From Phycisphaerae bacterium (GTDB lineage Bacteria > Planctomycetota > Phycisphaerae > UBA1845 > Fen-1342), in contig JAGNKU010000017.1 in NCBI GenBank assembly GCA_017999985.1, positions 43,218-107,217 of the forward strand: 64,000 nucleotides of DNA, written 5' to 3'. Every line of letters starts with the position of its first letter. The first letter of the stretch is position 1. Below, piece by piece: positions 54,102-63,274 of the stretch. Made by a program: the position numbers and the translations under genes. Below the pieces are notes generated by a model. That model was not told where the DNA came from. It was given only the letters and a program-made list of their open reading frames with translations, and did no database searches.

Positions 54102-55981
54102 GCGCCGCCGCGGCTACGACCGCTGCGGTTGCCGAGACGCTGGCGAATGCCCGACAGTGTCTGCTGGCGGCGCGCACCAGCGCCGGGCATTGGGAGGGCG
54201 AGTTGTCCAGCAGCGCGCTGTCCACGGCGACGGCGTCCTTCGCGCTGGGGTTGTACGCCGGGCGCTCCGCGTGCGCCGAATGTCGCCGGCTCAGCGCGGC
54301 CGGGGCTGCGTGGCTGGCGCACCATCAGAACGCCGACGGCGGTTGGGGCGATACGCCCGACAGCGCGAGCAACATCAGCACGACCGTCCTCTGCTGGGCC
54401 GCCCTGCACGCGATCGGCGGCGCTGCGAATGTGCAGAACGCCCGTGCCCGCGCCGATGCCTGGCTGACCCGTGCGGCCGGCGCGCTCGACCCGGACACGC
54501 TGACACAAGCGATCGTCCACCGCTACGGCGATGACCGCACATTCTCGGTACCCATCCTCACGATGTGTGCGCTCGCCGGGCGGTTGGGGCCGGATGCACA
54601 GGCGTGGCCGCGCGTGATGCAGTTGCCGTTTGAACTCGCGGCCCTGCCGCAGTTCTGGTTCCGCTTCCTGCAGTTGCCCGTGGTGAGTTACGCGCTGCCC
54701 GCGCTGATTGCGATGGGGCAGGTGCGGCACTTTCGGCGGCCCGCGCGGAACCCGCTGCTGCGCGGGCTGCGCTGGGCGCTGCACGGCCGCACGCGGCGCG
54801 TCCTCGAACAGATTCAGCCGCCGGACGGCGGCTTCCTGGAGGCTACGCCGCTGACGAGCTTCGTAGTCATGAGTCTGATCGGTAGTGATCAGGCCGCTGG
54901 TCCGGTCGCAACGCGCGGCGTGCAGTTTCTCAAGAGTTCAGTACGCGCCGACGGAAGCTGGCCGATAGACACCAACCTGGCCACCTGGGTGACGACGCTG
55001 TCGGTGAATGCGCTTGCGGCCGGCGGGGTGGTGCTTGCACGCAGCAGCCAAGCAGAGCTTTGCTCTCCCCGGGAGTGCGAGTCGCTGGGAGCCGGCGAGC
55101 AGGAGGTGGTCAGGGCTTGGCTGCTCAATCAGCAGCATCGGCAGCGGCACCGCTACACCGGCGCCGATCCGGGCGGCTGGGCCTGGACGGACCTGGCCGG
55201 CGGCGTGCCGGACGCGGATGACACCGCCGGGGCGCTCATCGCGCTGCGCAGCCTCGGCGAACCCGACGGGGCGACAATTGCCGCCGCGACCGACGGAGTG
55301 CGTTGGCTGCTGGGTTTGCAGAACCGCGATGGCGGCATTCCGACATTCTGTCGCGGCTGGGGGCGCCTGCCGTTTGACCGCAGCGCGCCGGAACTCACCG
55401 CCCACGCGCTGCTGGCCTGGCGCGCCTGGCACGACCTTTTGCCAGCCCCGCTCGCGCATGCGGTCGGCCACGCCGCTCAGAGAGCTCTGCAATGCCTGCG
55501 CCGGCAGCAGCGGCCAGAGGGTGCCTGGGTGCCGCTCTGGTTTGGCAATCAGGCAGCGCCGCACGAAGAGAATCCGACGTATGGCACCGCGCGCGTCGTG
55601 CTGGCGCTGGGCCGCTGCTGCGATCGCACGACGCCCGCGGTGCGCGCGCTGCTGCCGGGCGGTGTGCGCTGGCTGCTGACGGCGCAGAACACGGATGGCG
55701 GCTGGGGCGGCGCGGCGGGCGTGTCGTCGACCATCGAAGAAACCGGCCAGGCCGTGCAGGCACTCGCCGCCGCATCGGCGCACTCCGGCGTTGCGGACCG
55801 CGGCGACGCCATCGTCACTGCGCTCGATCGTGGTGCACGGTGGCTGGTTCAGGCCACACAGGGCGGACGGCGCTTCCCGGCCGCGCCGATCGGTCTGTAC
55901 TTCGCTCGGCTGTGGTATGCCGAACGGCTGTATCCGCTGATCATGACCGTCGCCGCGCTCGGTGGGCTGCGCCGCCCGTAG
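54098..55981 (+). CDS. Squalene-hopene/class II terpene cyclase-like enzyme
   Basis: 627 residues, typical squalene-hopene cyclase size. SAGHWEGELSSSALSTATASF starts a betagamma fold; QW motifs recur (NADGGWGD, PPDGGFLEAT, NRDGGIPTFCRGWGRLPFD, NTDGGWGGAAG). The protonating DxDD motif is present as VPDADDTAGALIAL. Such enzymes protonate squalene or a polyprenyl diphosphate to start cyclisation. No squalene synthase (hpnCDE/sqs) lies in the window, so the substrate could be a linear diterpenoid or longer polyprenyl from the fusion upstream. ATGA overlap with the previous gene. Confidence 0.88.
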   Translation: MSAAAATTAAVAETLANARQCLLAARTSAGHWEGELSSSALSTATASFALGLYAGRSACAECRRLSAAGAAWLAHHQNADGGWGDTPDSASNISTTVLCWAALHAIGGAANVQNARARADAWLTRAAGALDPDTLTQAIVHRYGDDRTFSVPILTMCALAGRLGPDAQAWPRVMQLPFELAALPQFWFRFLQLPVVSYALPALIAMGQVRHFRRPARNPLLRGLRWALHGRTRRVLEQIQPPDGGFLEATPLTSFVVMSLIGSDQAAGPVATRGVQFLKSSVRADGSWPIDTNLATWVTTLSVNALAAGGVVLARSSQAELCSPRECESLGAGEQEVVRAWLLNQQHRQRHRYTGADPGGWAWTDLAGGVPDADDTAGALIALRSLGEPDGATIAAATDGVRWLLGLQNRDGGIPTFCRGWGRLPFDRSAPELTAHALLAWRAWHDLLPAPLAHAVGHAAQRALQCLRRQQRPEGAWVPLWFGNQAAPHEENPTYGTARVVLALGRCCDRTTPAVRALLPGGVRWLLTAQNTDGGWGGAAGVSSTIEETGQAVQALAAASAHSGVADRGDAIVTALDRGARWLVQATQGGRRFPAAPIGLYFARLWYAERLYPLIMTVAALGGLRRP

Positions 55982-56130
55982 GCCCGCGCGCTGCGCGCCG
56001 GCGGACAGACCGCGCGAGCGGTCCTTGCGGTGGCACTGGCGGCGACCTGGTTCTTGGGATTAGAATCCCGGCTGCAATTGCCGATTTCGTGGACGGCTTG
56101 GCGATCAACAGCGACCTCAGGAGAGATGTG

Positions 56131-56598
56131 ATGATTGGGTGGCGAACTGCGTTCGGCGCTGTCGTCTGTGGCGTCGTCTTGAGCAGTCTGCAGCTCGGCT
56201 GCGGCGACGATCGTCGCAAAGTGAGGGTACATGAGGACCGGCCCCGAACCGTGGTCGTGGAACGCGAGGCGCCGTCGCGCGTGATGGTGGTCGAGCCCCG
56301 CGAGGATCGAATGGTGGTCATCCAGCGGAACGAGCCGGATGTCGTCGTAGTGCGCGAGAAACCGCGCGCGGTTCACATTGTGCGCGAAGCGCCGCCCAAG
56401 GTCATTCATGAGATGCGCCCGCCGCGGCCGTCCTATCCGCACGTGTGGGTCAACGGCTACTGGTCGCGTGAAGGCGACCAGTTCGTGTGGATCAAGGGAC
56501 ACTACGTGAAGGCCCGCAGCGGATACCGGTATGAGCCGGCGCGCTGGATACGTACCCGGCAGGGCTGGGAACTGAGAGAAGGCTATTGGCGCCGCTAG
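56131..56598 (+). CDS. Small lipoprotein with YxWxxGHW repeats
   Basis: ATG 56131 after GGAGAG gives 155 residues. Lipobox SSLQLGC at ~24. The middle is a charged repeat of VVVxRE type (HEDRPRTVVVERE, REDRMVVIQRNE, VVVREKPRAVHIVRE). The C terminus has HVWVNGYWSREGDQFVWIKGHYV and W...REGYW, the aromatic YXWXXGHW/BcpO-like motif of envelope lipoproteins. Function unknown. Confidence 0.8.
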   Translation: MIGWRTAFGAVVCGVVLSSLQLGCGDDRRKVRVHEDRPRTVVVEREAPSRVMVVEPREDRMVVIQRNEPDVVVVREKPRAVHIVREAPPKVIHEMRPPRPSYPHVWVNGYWSREGDQFVWIKGHYVKARSGYRYEPARWIRTRQGWELREGYWRR

Positions 56599-56777
56599 TT
56601 CGCGCGCCCGGCTCCCCGCGCGGCAGTGCCGTGCCCGCCCCGGTCACCGGAACATCGGCGGCCTGATGCGCGCTCGTCACTACCTGGGACCACCGGCATG
56701 ATTCGCCGGCGCGGTCGCGTGCGAGCCATGGTGCCGGTCGTGCTGCATGGCTGCCTGGGCGACGACGGGAATTGACT
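56599..56777. other. Gap between two lipoprotein genes
   Basis: 179 bp, GC-rich; no promoter or hairpin with T-run found. Confidence 0.3.
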
Positions 56778-57527
56778 ATGTACGGTTCCATCCATCGCCG
56801 GCCGATTCTGGCGGGACTGTGTGCGCTGGCCTTGCTGGCGAGTGCCACCGGCTGTGAAACGGCGCGCGCTAGGGTGCTGCGCCCGACCTGCCAACGTGTC
56901 GAGCAGGGAGACGCGCTGGTGGCGCTGACGTTCAAATCCACGATCGAAACCGAGGGGATCGTTGGCGAGCAGCTTGTGTACGAGGTCAGCCTGCGCAACG
57001 CGGCACTGCGGCCGATCAAGTCGACCGACGGCCGTTACCAGAACAAAGCCGGCGCGGTGGCGGCCAGCAAGACGCTCATGGTGCTGCAGAACCCGACCAC
57101 GTTCGAATCCGTGCCCCTGACGATTCCCGTGGAGCAACTTCAGATCCGCAAGGGCGACTGGCCCGTCTCAGCAGTCTTTCGCCTCTACAACATCTCCGGG
57201 GAGTGCATCGCCCAGGCATCATGCCCGGTGCCGTCTCAGCCCGCCCGGCGTGCCGCGGTTGCGACGGAAGCACCAGCCAGACCGGCGCCGGTGCCGGACC
57301 GACGGGCAACCTCGCAGCCGACAACTCGGCCGAAGCCCCAGCCCACTGTCACGCCAACCACAACCACCCGGCCGACTACCCGGCCAGCCACCTGGCCGAC
57401 TGCCCAGCCAACCACGCAGCCGACGGCCGAGCCGACGACGCGACCGGCGAAACCGCGCCCGGAACCAGTAGAACCAGTGTCGCCGCGACCGGCTCGACCC
57501 ACTCGTCCGCGTGGTCGGACGGGTTGA
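56778..57527 (+). CDS. Lipoprotein with YcfL-like domain and Thr/Pro tail
   Basis: ATG 56778 gives 249 residues. Signal with lipobox LLASATGC. Residues ~40-140 (IVGEQLVYEVSLRNAALRPIKSTDGRY, KTLMVLQNPTTFESVPLTIPVEQLQIRKGDWPVSAVFRLYN) resemble the YcfL/DUF1425 beta-sandwich. The last ~90 residues are a low-complexity PTTRP tail built from repeated TTRP/TTQP units, a likely cell-wall-spanning linker. Assignment of the domain is tentative. Confidence 0.7.
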   Translation: MYGSIHRRPILAGLCALALLASATGCETARARVLRPTCQRVEQGDALVALTFKSTIETEGIVGEQLVYEVSLRNAALRPIKSTDGRYQNKAGAVAASKTLMVLQNPTTFESVPLTIPVEQLQIRKGDWPVSAVFRLYNISGECIAQASCPVPSQPARRAAVATEAPARPAPVPDRRATSQPTTRPKPQPTVTPTTTTRPTTRPATWPTAQPTTQPTAEPTTRPAKPRPEPVEPVSPRPARPTRPRGRTG

Positions 57528-57992
57528 CCGGATCGCGCGGCGTGGACAAATTCGCGCCCGCGCGCGACCTGGCAAGGCGTTAGAGCCTAGAAAACGATTT
57601 CACCTCCAAGGATCCCTAGCAAAACGTACGTGCCGCCGGGCGCGACGTTTGCGTGCATGTTTGGCGCGACGTTCAACCTTGGTCGGCAGCGTCGTCCCAC
57701 CCACGGCGCTGCGTGACGCCGGAGCGTCAGCCGGTTGTCTAAGGTGATCACCCAGTTGGCGGTTTTCCGTCTCTCTGACGCCTGTAATTGTGGTGCCGAC
57801 GCAACATCCCATGGGGCAACCGGGCGGTGTCGGTGAGCGGTGTGTTTGGTCGTGGTGGCGTTTTGGCGAGCGTCGGCGTCCAGACGCCGCGCCGAGTCAG
57901 CGCCGCACGCAACGCGACTCTTGGCATTCGAAGCCATTGCGGGACGCACTCTTATGCGAGTGACCGAATGCAATTCGCGCGGGATTAGCCGC
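57528..57992. other. Non-coding stretch before the DUF11 operon
   Basis: Nothing recognised; short frames here are shadows. A GCGCGACGTT motif repeats at about 57635 and 57662. No terminator with T-run after the lipoprotein gene. Confidence 0.35.
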
Positions 57993-58020
57993 TTGACGGC
58001 AAGTTGGGCCTAGTTATAGT
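57993..58020 (+). promoter_or_regulatory. Sigma70-type promoter for the DUF11 genes
   Basis: TTGACG (57993-57998), 16-bp spacer, TATAGT (58015-58020). The predicted start near 58027 gives a ~240-base 5' leader. Confidence 0.6.
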
Positions 58021-58026
58021 GAACGT

Positions 58027-58156
58027 GAAGTTTGGGTGCAACCCGCTCCGGGTTGGCATGTCGGACGGCTGTCGAAAGGCAGCTTTTGAGCATCGGGTTT
58101 TGGCGCGGCAGATGACAACCGGCGTGGGTTGCCGATAGAAACGGAAGCGTTTTTTT
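58027..58156 (+). ncRNA. Candidate leader RNA or small RNA
   Basis: From the promoter to a hairpin AAACG-GAAG-CGTTT (58139-58152) with a seven-T run (58150-58156). This would give a ~130-nt transcript, or an attenuator in the 240-nt leader of the DUF11 gene. No known riboswitch consensus was recognised. Stem is only 5 bp, so it may read through. Confidence 0.35.
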
Positions 58157-58264
58157 GTGCGGCGCTCGAAGGAAAAGCCTGCCGGCGTGAGCGCATAAAC
58201 AGGTCTTCGTAAGATACCTCTGAAAGTCTTCGATGTCGCAAAACTGAAGCAGAAGGAGTCAGCG

Positions 58265-60538
58265 ATGATTGGACGAGTGGTCGGAACTTGCGGTCTGGTG
58301 GTGGCGGTGTTGCTCATGGTTACCGCCGCGGGTTGTCGGGACACGGTCCCGCACTCGTTCGTCTGGGCTGCCGGGGGTGACGTGCAACAGACCCATGCGA
58401 AGCCGCCAGAAGGTGGGTATTACACGAACTGGGATCCGTTCGCGGTGTCGCTGGAAGTGACGCCGATCGAGGACGTCAATCCGGTTCGCACTCAGCATGT
58501 GCTGGTCGCGACGGTCAAGGACAAGGACGGCAAGCCGCTGCCCAACCGCCGCGTCGAGTGGATCATCGCCGACGGCAGCATCGGCAACATCATCGAAGTG
58601 GACGAGAGCGGCGTCCGCGCGAGCCGCGGGTACAAGGTCACCGAGCGCTACGCGGTCTCCCATACCAACAATTTCAAGCACGTGCTCGACCGCGGCACCG
58701 ATGATCCGTCCGACGACATCCAGCTCGAGCCGGGACAGACCTGGTGCACCATTACATCGCCCGTTGAAGGCGATACGCACATCATCGTCTACGCGCCGGG
58801 CATCTACGACTGGAACAAGCACAAGGTCTTCGCGGTCAAGCACTGGTACGACGTCCAGTGGGAGTGCCCGCCGCCGGCCACCAACCCGACCGGTACGACG
58901 CACGACTTCGCGACCGTCGTCAAGAAGTACTCCGACGGCTCGCCGCTGGCGGACTACATTGTGACTTACAAGATCCTTGACGGTCCGGCGGGCGTCTTCG
59001 AGCCGGGTGGCGGCACCACCGCGACGGTGAAGACCGATGCCACGGGCGTGGCGAAGGTCACGCTCCGGCAGGTGACGCCGGCCGAGGGCACCAACAATAT
59101 CGCGATCGAGATCTGGCGGCAGGAATGCGGCGAGTGCAAGCCGCAGGTGCACATCGCGAACTGCCAGACCGCCAAGACCTGGATCGGACCGAAGATCGCG
59201 TGCAACAAGACCGCGCCGGCGTCGGTGCTGGCCGGCCAGCAGTTTGAGTACAACATCACGGTCTCCAACCCCTCGCAGGTCGAGGCCAAGGACGTGGTGG
59301 TGACGGACAACCTGCCGGATGGCATCAGCTTCGTGTCCGCCAACCCGACGACCAGTGCCAGCGGCCAGTCGCTGTCGTGGAACCTGGGTTCGGTCGCCGG
59401 CGGTGCGTCGAAGTCGATCAGCATCCAGGTAAAGGCGACCAAGACCGGCAAGTTCGAGAACTGCGCCGAGGTCAAGGCGGCGATGAACCTGTCCACGCGC
59501 TGCTGCGCGAGCACGGTCGTCACGTCGCCGAAACTGGTCATCGAGAAGCGCTGCCCCGAGGCGGTGACCCTGTGCGACCCGATCGAATACGTGATCGTCG
59601 TGCGCAACACCGGTGACGGCCCGGCCAACAACGTCCAGGTCACCGACAACCTGCCGGACGGCGTCACCACGACCGACGGCAAGACGTCGGCGGTCAGCAA
59701 CGTCGGCACGCTCGCGGCGGGCCAGTCGAAGGAAATCCGCATCAGTGCCAAGGCCAACCGCACCGGCCGGTTCGAGAACCGGGTCATGGCGAAGGCCGAC
59801 GGCGGGCTGACGGCGGAGGCGAGCTGCACCACGGTGGTCAGCAAGCCCGAGCTGGCCGTGACGAAGACCGGACCGGAGATGCGCTACATCGGCCGCCCGG
59901 CGGTCTATGAAATCACGGTCACGAACAAGGGTGACGCTCCGGCGCGCGACACGGTCCTGACGGACACCGTGCCGGCGGGTCTGGAGTTCACCTCGGCCAG
60001 CGACGGCGGCAGCTTCGCCGGCGGCCTGGTGACGTGGCGTATGGGTACGCTGGAGCCCGGTGCCAGCAAGAAGGTCACCGTGACACTGAAGCCGCTCTCG
60101 GCCGGCACCGTGAAGAACGTGGCCACGGCCAAGGCGTTCTGCACCGAGGCCAGCGCGGACACGACCATGCCGATCAAGGGTGTGCCTGCGATTCTGCTCG
60201 AGTGCGTCGATGACCCCGACCCGATCGAGGTCGGTGGGCAGGTGACGTACACCATCGTCGTTACCAACCAGGGTTCGGCGGATTGCACCAACATCGTGAT
60301 CGACTGCACGCTGCCGAACGAGCAGGAGTACGTCTCCAGCGACGGTCCCGCCAAGGCGACGGCTTCCGGCAAGAGCGTCAAGTTCGCACCGGTGGCGACA
60401 CTCGCGCCGAAGGCGCGGCTGGTGTACAAGGTGGTCGTCAAGGGTGTGAAGGAAGGTGACGTGCGGTTCACGACCGTACTCACCGCTGACTTCATCACGG
60501 AGCCGGTGCAGGAGACCGAGAGCACGCATATTTACTAA
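58265..60538 (+). CDS. Large DUF11-repeat lipoprotein
   Basis: 757 residues, ATG after AAGGAG. Lipobox VTAAGC at ~25. Residues ~30-290 are a beta-rich region of Ig/invasin-like type (NPVRTQHVLVATVKDKDGKPLPNRRVEW). From ~300 there are four DUF11 repeats (YNITVSNPSQVEAKDVVVTDNLPDG; YVIVVRNTGDGPANNVQVTDNLPDG; YEITVTNKGDAPARDTVLTDTVPAG; YTIVVTNQGSADCTNIVIDCTLP). The protein ends ETESTHIY. DUF11 proteins are thought to be envelope or S-layer stalks. First of three such genes in a row. Confidence 0.88.
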   Translation: MIGRVVGTCGLVVAVLLMVTAAGCRDTVPHSFVWAAGGDVQQTHAKPPEGGYYTNWDPFAVSLEVTPIEDVNPVRTQHVLVATVKDKDGKPLPNRRVEWIIADGSIGNIIEVDESGVRASRGYKVTERYAVSHTNNFKHVLDRGTDDPSDDIQLEPGQTWCTITSPVEGDTHIIVYAPGIYDWNKHKVFAVKHWYDVQWECPPPATNPTGTTHDFATVVKKYSDGSPLADYIVTYKILDGPAGVFEPGGGTTATVKTDATGVAKVTLRQVTPAEGTNNIAIEIWRQECGECKPQVHIANCQTAKTWIGPKIACNKTAPASVLAGQQFEYNITVSNPSQVEAKDVVVTDNLPDGISFVSANPTTSASGQSLSWNLGSVAGGASKSISIQVKATKTGKFENCAEVKAAMNLSTRCCASTVVTSPKLVIEKRCPEAVTLCDPIEYVIVVRNTGDGPANNVQVTDNLPDGVTTTDGKTSAVSNVGTLAAGQSKEIRISAKANRTGRFENRVMAKADGGLTAEASCTTVVSKPELAVTKTGPEMRYIGRPAVYEITVTNKGDAPARDTVLTDTVPAGLEFTSASDGGSFAGGLVTWRMGTLEPGASKKVTVTLKPLSAGTVKNVATAKAFCTEASADTTMPIKGVPAILLECVDDPDPIEVGGQVTYTIVVTNQGSADCTNIVIDCTLPNEQEYVSSDGPAKATASGKSVKFAPVATLAPKARLVYKVVVKGVKEGDVRFTTVLTADFITEPVQETESTHIY

Positions 60539-60562
60539 CCGGCTCGGCTGTTAAGAACCCTC

Positions 60563-60605
60563 CGAGGGGTGCCGAGCGGAACGCTCGGCACCCCTCGTGC
60601 CTTTT
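60563..60605 (+). terminator. Rho-independent terminator after DUF11 gene 1
   Basis: A perfect 16-bp stem (60563-60578 with 60582-60597), GAA loop, then TGCCTTTT. Strong intrinsic terminator; the next DUF11 gene therefore needs its own promoter or read-through. Confidence 0.85.
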
Positions 60606-60663
60606 GCGGAGCACGTGTTTCCGCCGGCGGCAGGGCCGCGGGGACGAGTAGGGAGAGCGACAC

Positions 60664-62157
60664 ATGTGTACGTATGTACGGACGGCAAGCTGGCTGGCGG
60701 TCCTGGCGGCCGGCGCCTGGAGTGCGTTTGCCCAACAGCGCACAGCGCCGCCCCCAGCCCCGGCGCGCTCGGCGGTGGTTCGCACCGAGGTGGCCTATCC
60801 CACGGGCGATCGGTCCTCGGCGGTCCTGCTGTTGGAGCGTTTCACGCCGCGCGAGGTGCGCGCCGGCCTGGACCTGGAATACCAGATCAAGCTCACCAAC
60901 GTCACGCGCATCGATCTGCGCGACGTCGAGCTCGTCGAGCAGTTCCCGCTGAACTTCGCGCCGCGCGCGTCCGACCCGAAGGCGAGCCTGACCCCGGAGC
61001 GGACCGCGCGCTGGAAATGGCCGCGCCTGAACGCCGGAACCACCGAGACCATTCGTGTCCGCGGTTCCACCACGTCGGCGGGGGAGCTGCACTTCTGCGC
61101 GACCGTCAGTTTTGCGACGGTGATCTGCGCCAACACGAACATCGTCGAGCCGCAACTCGCCCTCACCAAGTCGTTGCCGCCGGAGGCACTGGTTTGTGAT
61201 CCGATTCCCTTGCGGCTGGTGGTCAGCAACAGTGGCACGGGCGCGGTGCAGAACGTGCGCATCACCGACGCGCTGCCGGACGGCCTGACGACGGCCGACG
61301 GCAAGTCGGGCTTTGCCATCGACGTGGGCGAGCTGGGCCCCGGGCAGGCGCGTGAGTACAGCGTGGGCCTGCGGGCCACGCGGCTGGGTGAGATCGTCAA
61401 CACGGCGCGGGCGCAGGAGGAAGGGGGCTTGACGGCCGACGCGTCCGCGCGGGTCGTGGTCCGGCAGCCGGTGCTCGCCATCACCAAGCGCGGGCCGGAC
61501 GTGCGTTTCCTCGGGCGGCCGGCGACGTTTGAGATCACGGTGCTCAACACCGGCGACGCACCGGCCCGCGACGCAGTCCTGACGGACCCGTTGCCGGCGG
61601 GCACGGAACTCGTCGCGGCGGACGGCGGCCAACTGGTCGGTGGCAACGTCGTCTGGCAACTGGGGACGCTGGAGCCCCGGGCAGCGCGGACCGTGCAGCT
61701 CACCCTCAAGCCCAACGTCATCGGCACCATCGAGAACGTCGCCACCGTGGAGGCGTATTGCGCGCGGGCGACCGCGGCCGCGCGGCTGGAAATCCGCGGC
61801 ATCCCGGCCATCCTGCTTGAAGTGGTGGATCACCCCGATCCCATCGAGATCGGCAGCGATGTGACCTACACCATTGAAGTCACCAACCAGGGCTCGGCCG
61901 TCGGCACCAACATCGTCGTCGACTGCGCGTTGCCGGCCGAGCTGCAGTATGTGTCGGCAAACGGACCGGTGTCGTTCCAGGCGGACGGTCCGAGCATCCG
62001 GTTTGCCCCGTTGGCGGCGCTCCCGCCGAAGGCGACGGTCACATACCGGGTGGTTGCCAAGGGCCTCCAGGAAGTCGATGCGCGCTTCAAGGTCACCCTG
62101 CGGAGCGACCAGACGACCAGCCCGGTCGAGGAGACTGAAAGCACGCACATTTATTGA
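60664..62157 (+). CDS. DUF11-repeat secreted protein 2
   Basis: 497 residues, signal peptide ending AFAQQ (no lipobox). Four DUF11-type repeats: YQIKLTNVTRIDLRDVELVEQFP, LRLVVSNSGTGAVQNVRITDALPDG, FEITVLNTGDAPARDAVLTDPLPAG and YTIEVTNQGSAVGTNIVVDCALP. Closely parallels the C-terminal part of gene 1 (AILLEVVDHPDPIEIGSDV). Ends ETESTHIY. GGGAG ribosome-binding site. Confidence 0.86.
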   Translation: MCTYVRTASWLAVLAAGAWSAFAQQRTAPPPAPARSAVVRTEVAYPTGDRSSAVLLLERFTPREVRAGLDLEYQIKLTNVTRIDLRDVELVEQFPLNFAPRASDPKASLTPERTARWKWPRLNAGTTETIRVRGSTTSAGELHFCATVSFATVICANTNIVEPQLALTKSLPPEALVCDPIPLRLVVSNSGTGAVQNVRITDALPDGLTTADGKSGFAIDVGELGPGQAREYSVGLRATRLGEIVNTARAQEEGGLTADASARVVVRQPVLAITKRGPDVRFLGRPATFEITVLNTGDAPARDAVLTDPLPAGTELVAADGGQLVGGNVVWQLGTLEPRAARTVQLTLKPNVIGTIENVATVEAYCARATAAARLEIRGIPAILLEVVDHPDPIEIGSDVTYTIEVTNQGSAVGTNIVVDCALPAELQYVSANGPVSFQADGPSIRFAPLAALPPKATVTYRVVAKGLQEVDARFKVTLRSDQTTSPVEETESTHIY

Positions 62158-62184
62158 TGCCGGGCGCGCTGCACGCGTCCGCAC

Positions 62185-62201
62185 GCCCGCGCGAGCGCGG
62201 G
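62185..62201 (+). repeat. GC hairpin between DUF11 genes 2 and 3
   Basis: CCCGCG-CGAG-CGCGGG (about 62186-62201), with TTTTAG 11 bases later. Possible weak terminator. Confidence 0.35.
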
Positions 62202-62297
62202 TCCAGACGGTTTTAGTCCTGGCGGGCACGCGCGCCGCACGTTGTCGTGGGCGCGCTCTGCCGGCCGCTTCACATCCACCATCAGGAGAGCTGTGTC

Positions 62298-63080
62298 ATG
62301 AAGCTTCGCAGAACATTGGCCCTTGGAACGATCGTGCTTCTCGCGGTCCAGTTCGCCGCTGCGCAGACCGAGCAGCCCGCAACGGGCGCACCGCATCTCG
62401 AGCTCACCAAGAAATGCCCGAATCTCCGCTACGTCGGACGTGACGCCACGTTCGAGCTGGGCCTCACGAATCGCGGCACGGGGACGGCCTTGAATGTCGT
62501 CGTGATCGACACCCTGCCCGCCGGCGTGGAGTTCATCAGCGCGGACAACGACGCGCAGCGTGAAGGCAGCAACGTAGTCTGGCGCCTGGGCAACCTCGAC
62601 GCCGGCCAGAGCCGGACGCTGAAGATCAACGTCCGCTGCAACCAGATCACGACGGTGCGCAACGTGGCGAAAGTCACCTACTGCGCCGAGGCGCAGGCGA
62701 TGTGCGAGTTCCCGGTGAAAGGCGTCGCGGCGATCCTGCTGGAGTGCGTGGACGATCCTGATCCGATCGAAGTCAACGGCCAGATGACCTACACGATTAC
62801 CGTCACGAACCAGGGCTCCGAGACGGGCACGAACATCGCGCTGGAGTGCGTGCTCCCCGCCGAGGAGGAGTTCGTGAAGGCCGGCGGCGCCACCGAAGGC
62901 AAGGCGGATGCCAAGACGGTCAAGTTTGCCCCGCTGCCGACCCTGGCGCCGAAGGCGAAGGCCGTCTGGACCGTGACGGTCAAGGGTGTGAAGGAAGGCG
63001 ATGCCCGTTTCCGCGTCAACCTGACCAGCGATCAGATTGCTGAGCCGGTCATGGAGACCGAGAGCACGCATATCTACTAG
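62298..63080 (+). CDS. DUF11-repeat secreted protein 3
   Basis: ATG 62298 (AGGAG upstream) gives 260 residues with signal peptide ending AAAQ. Two DUF11 repeats (FELGLTNRGTGTALNVVVIDTLPAG; YTITVTNQGSETGTNIALECVLP), the shortest of the three paralogues. AILLECVDDPDPIEVNGQM is almost identical to gene 1. Ends ETESTHIY like the other two. Confidence 0.86.
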   Translation: MKLRRTLALGTIVLLAVQFAAAQTEQPATGAPHLELTKKCPNLRYVGRDATFELGLTNRGTGTALNVVVIDTLPAGVEFISADNDAQREGSNVVWRLGNLDAGQSRTLKINVRCNQITTVRNVAKVTYCAEAQAMCEFPVKGVAAILLECVDDPDPIEVNGQMTYTITVTNQGSETGTNIALECVLPAEEEFVKAGGATEGKADAKTVKFAPLPTLAPKAKAVWTVTVKGVKEGDARFRVNLTSDQIAEPVMETESTHIY

Positions 63081-63184
63081 ACCGCCGACGCGTTACGGAG
63101 CGCCCGCGGGTCCGCCCGCGCGTCCCCGTCGCCGCTGGCGCCCCCCGTGGCAAAGCACGTGGGTTGCGCTATTCATTTGCGTCG

Positions 63185-63232
63185 CGCGCCGTGCCTCTGC
63201 GATCACGCCGAGGCACGGCGCGTGAGCTTTTT
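63185..63232 (+). terminator. Rho-independent terminator after DUF11 gene 3
   Basis: 13-bp perfect stem (63185-63197 with 63210-63222), 12-base loop, then TGAGCTTTTT. It closes the DUF11 series just before the convergent dockerin gene. Confidence 0.8.
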
Positions 63233-63274
63233 AGCCGGGGGCGCTCCAGTCGCCCAGTCGCTGTCCAACCTGTC

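Noticed and set aside
58027..58264. Cyclic-di-GMP or other named riboswitch in the DUF11 leader
   Set aside because: I could not match a conserved core; only a short hairpin and T-run are seen.
58259..60529. 756-codon open frame antisense to the first DUF11 gene
   Set aside because: It mirrors the real gene codon for codon, is Arg/His/Asp-rich without domains, and has no ribosome-binding site. GC-driven shadow.
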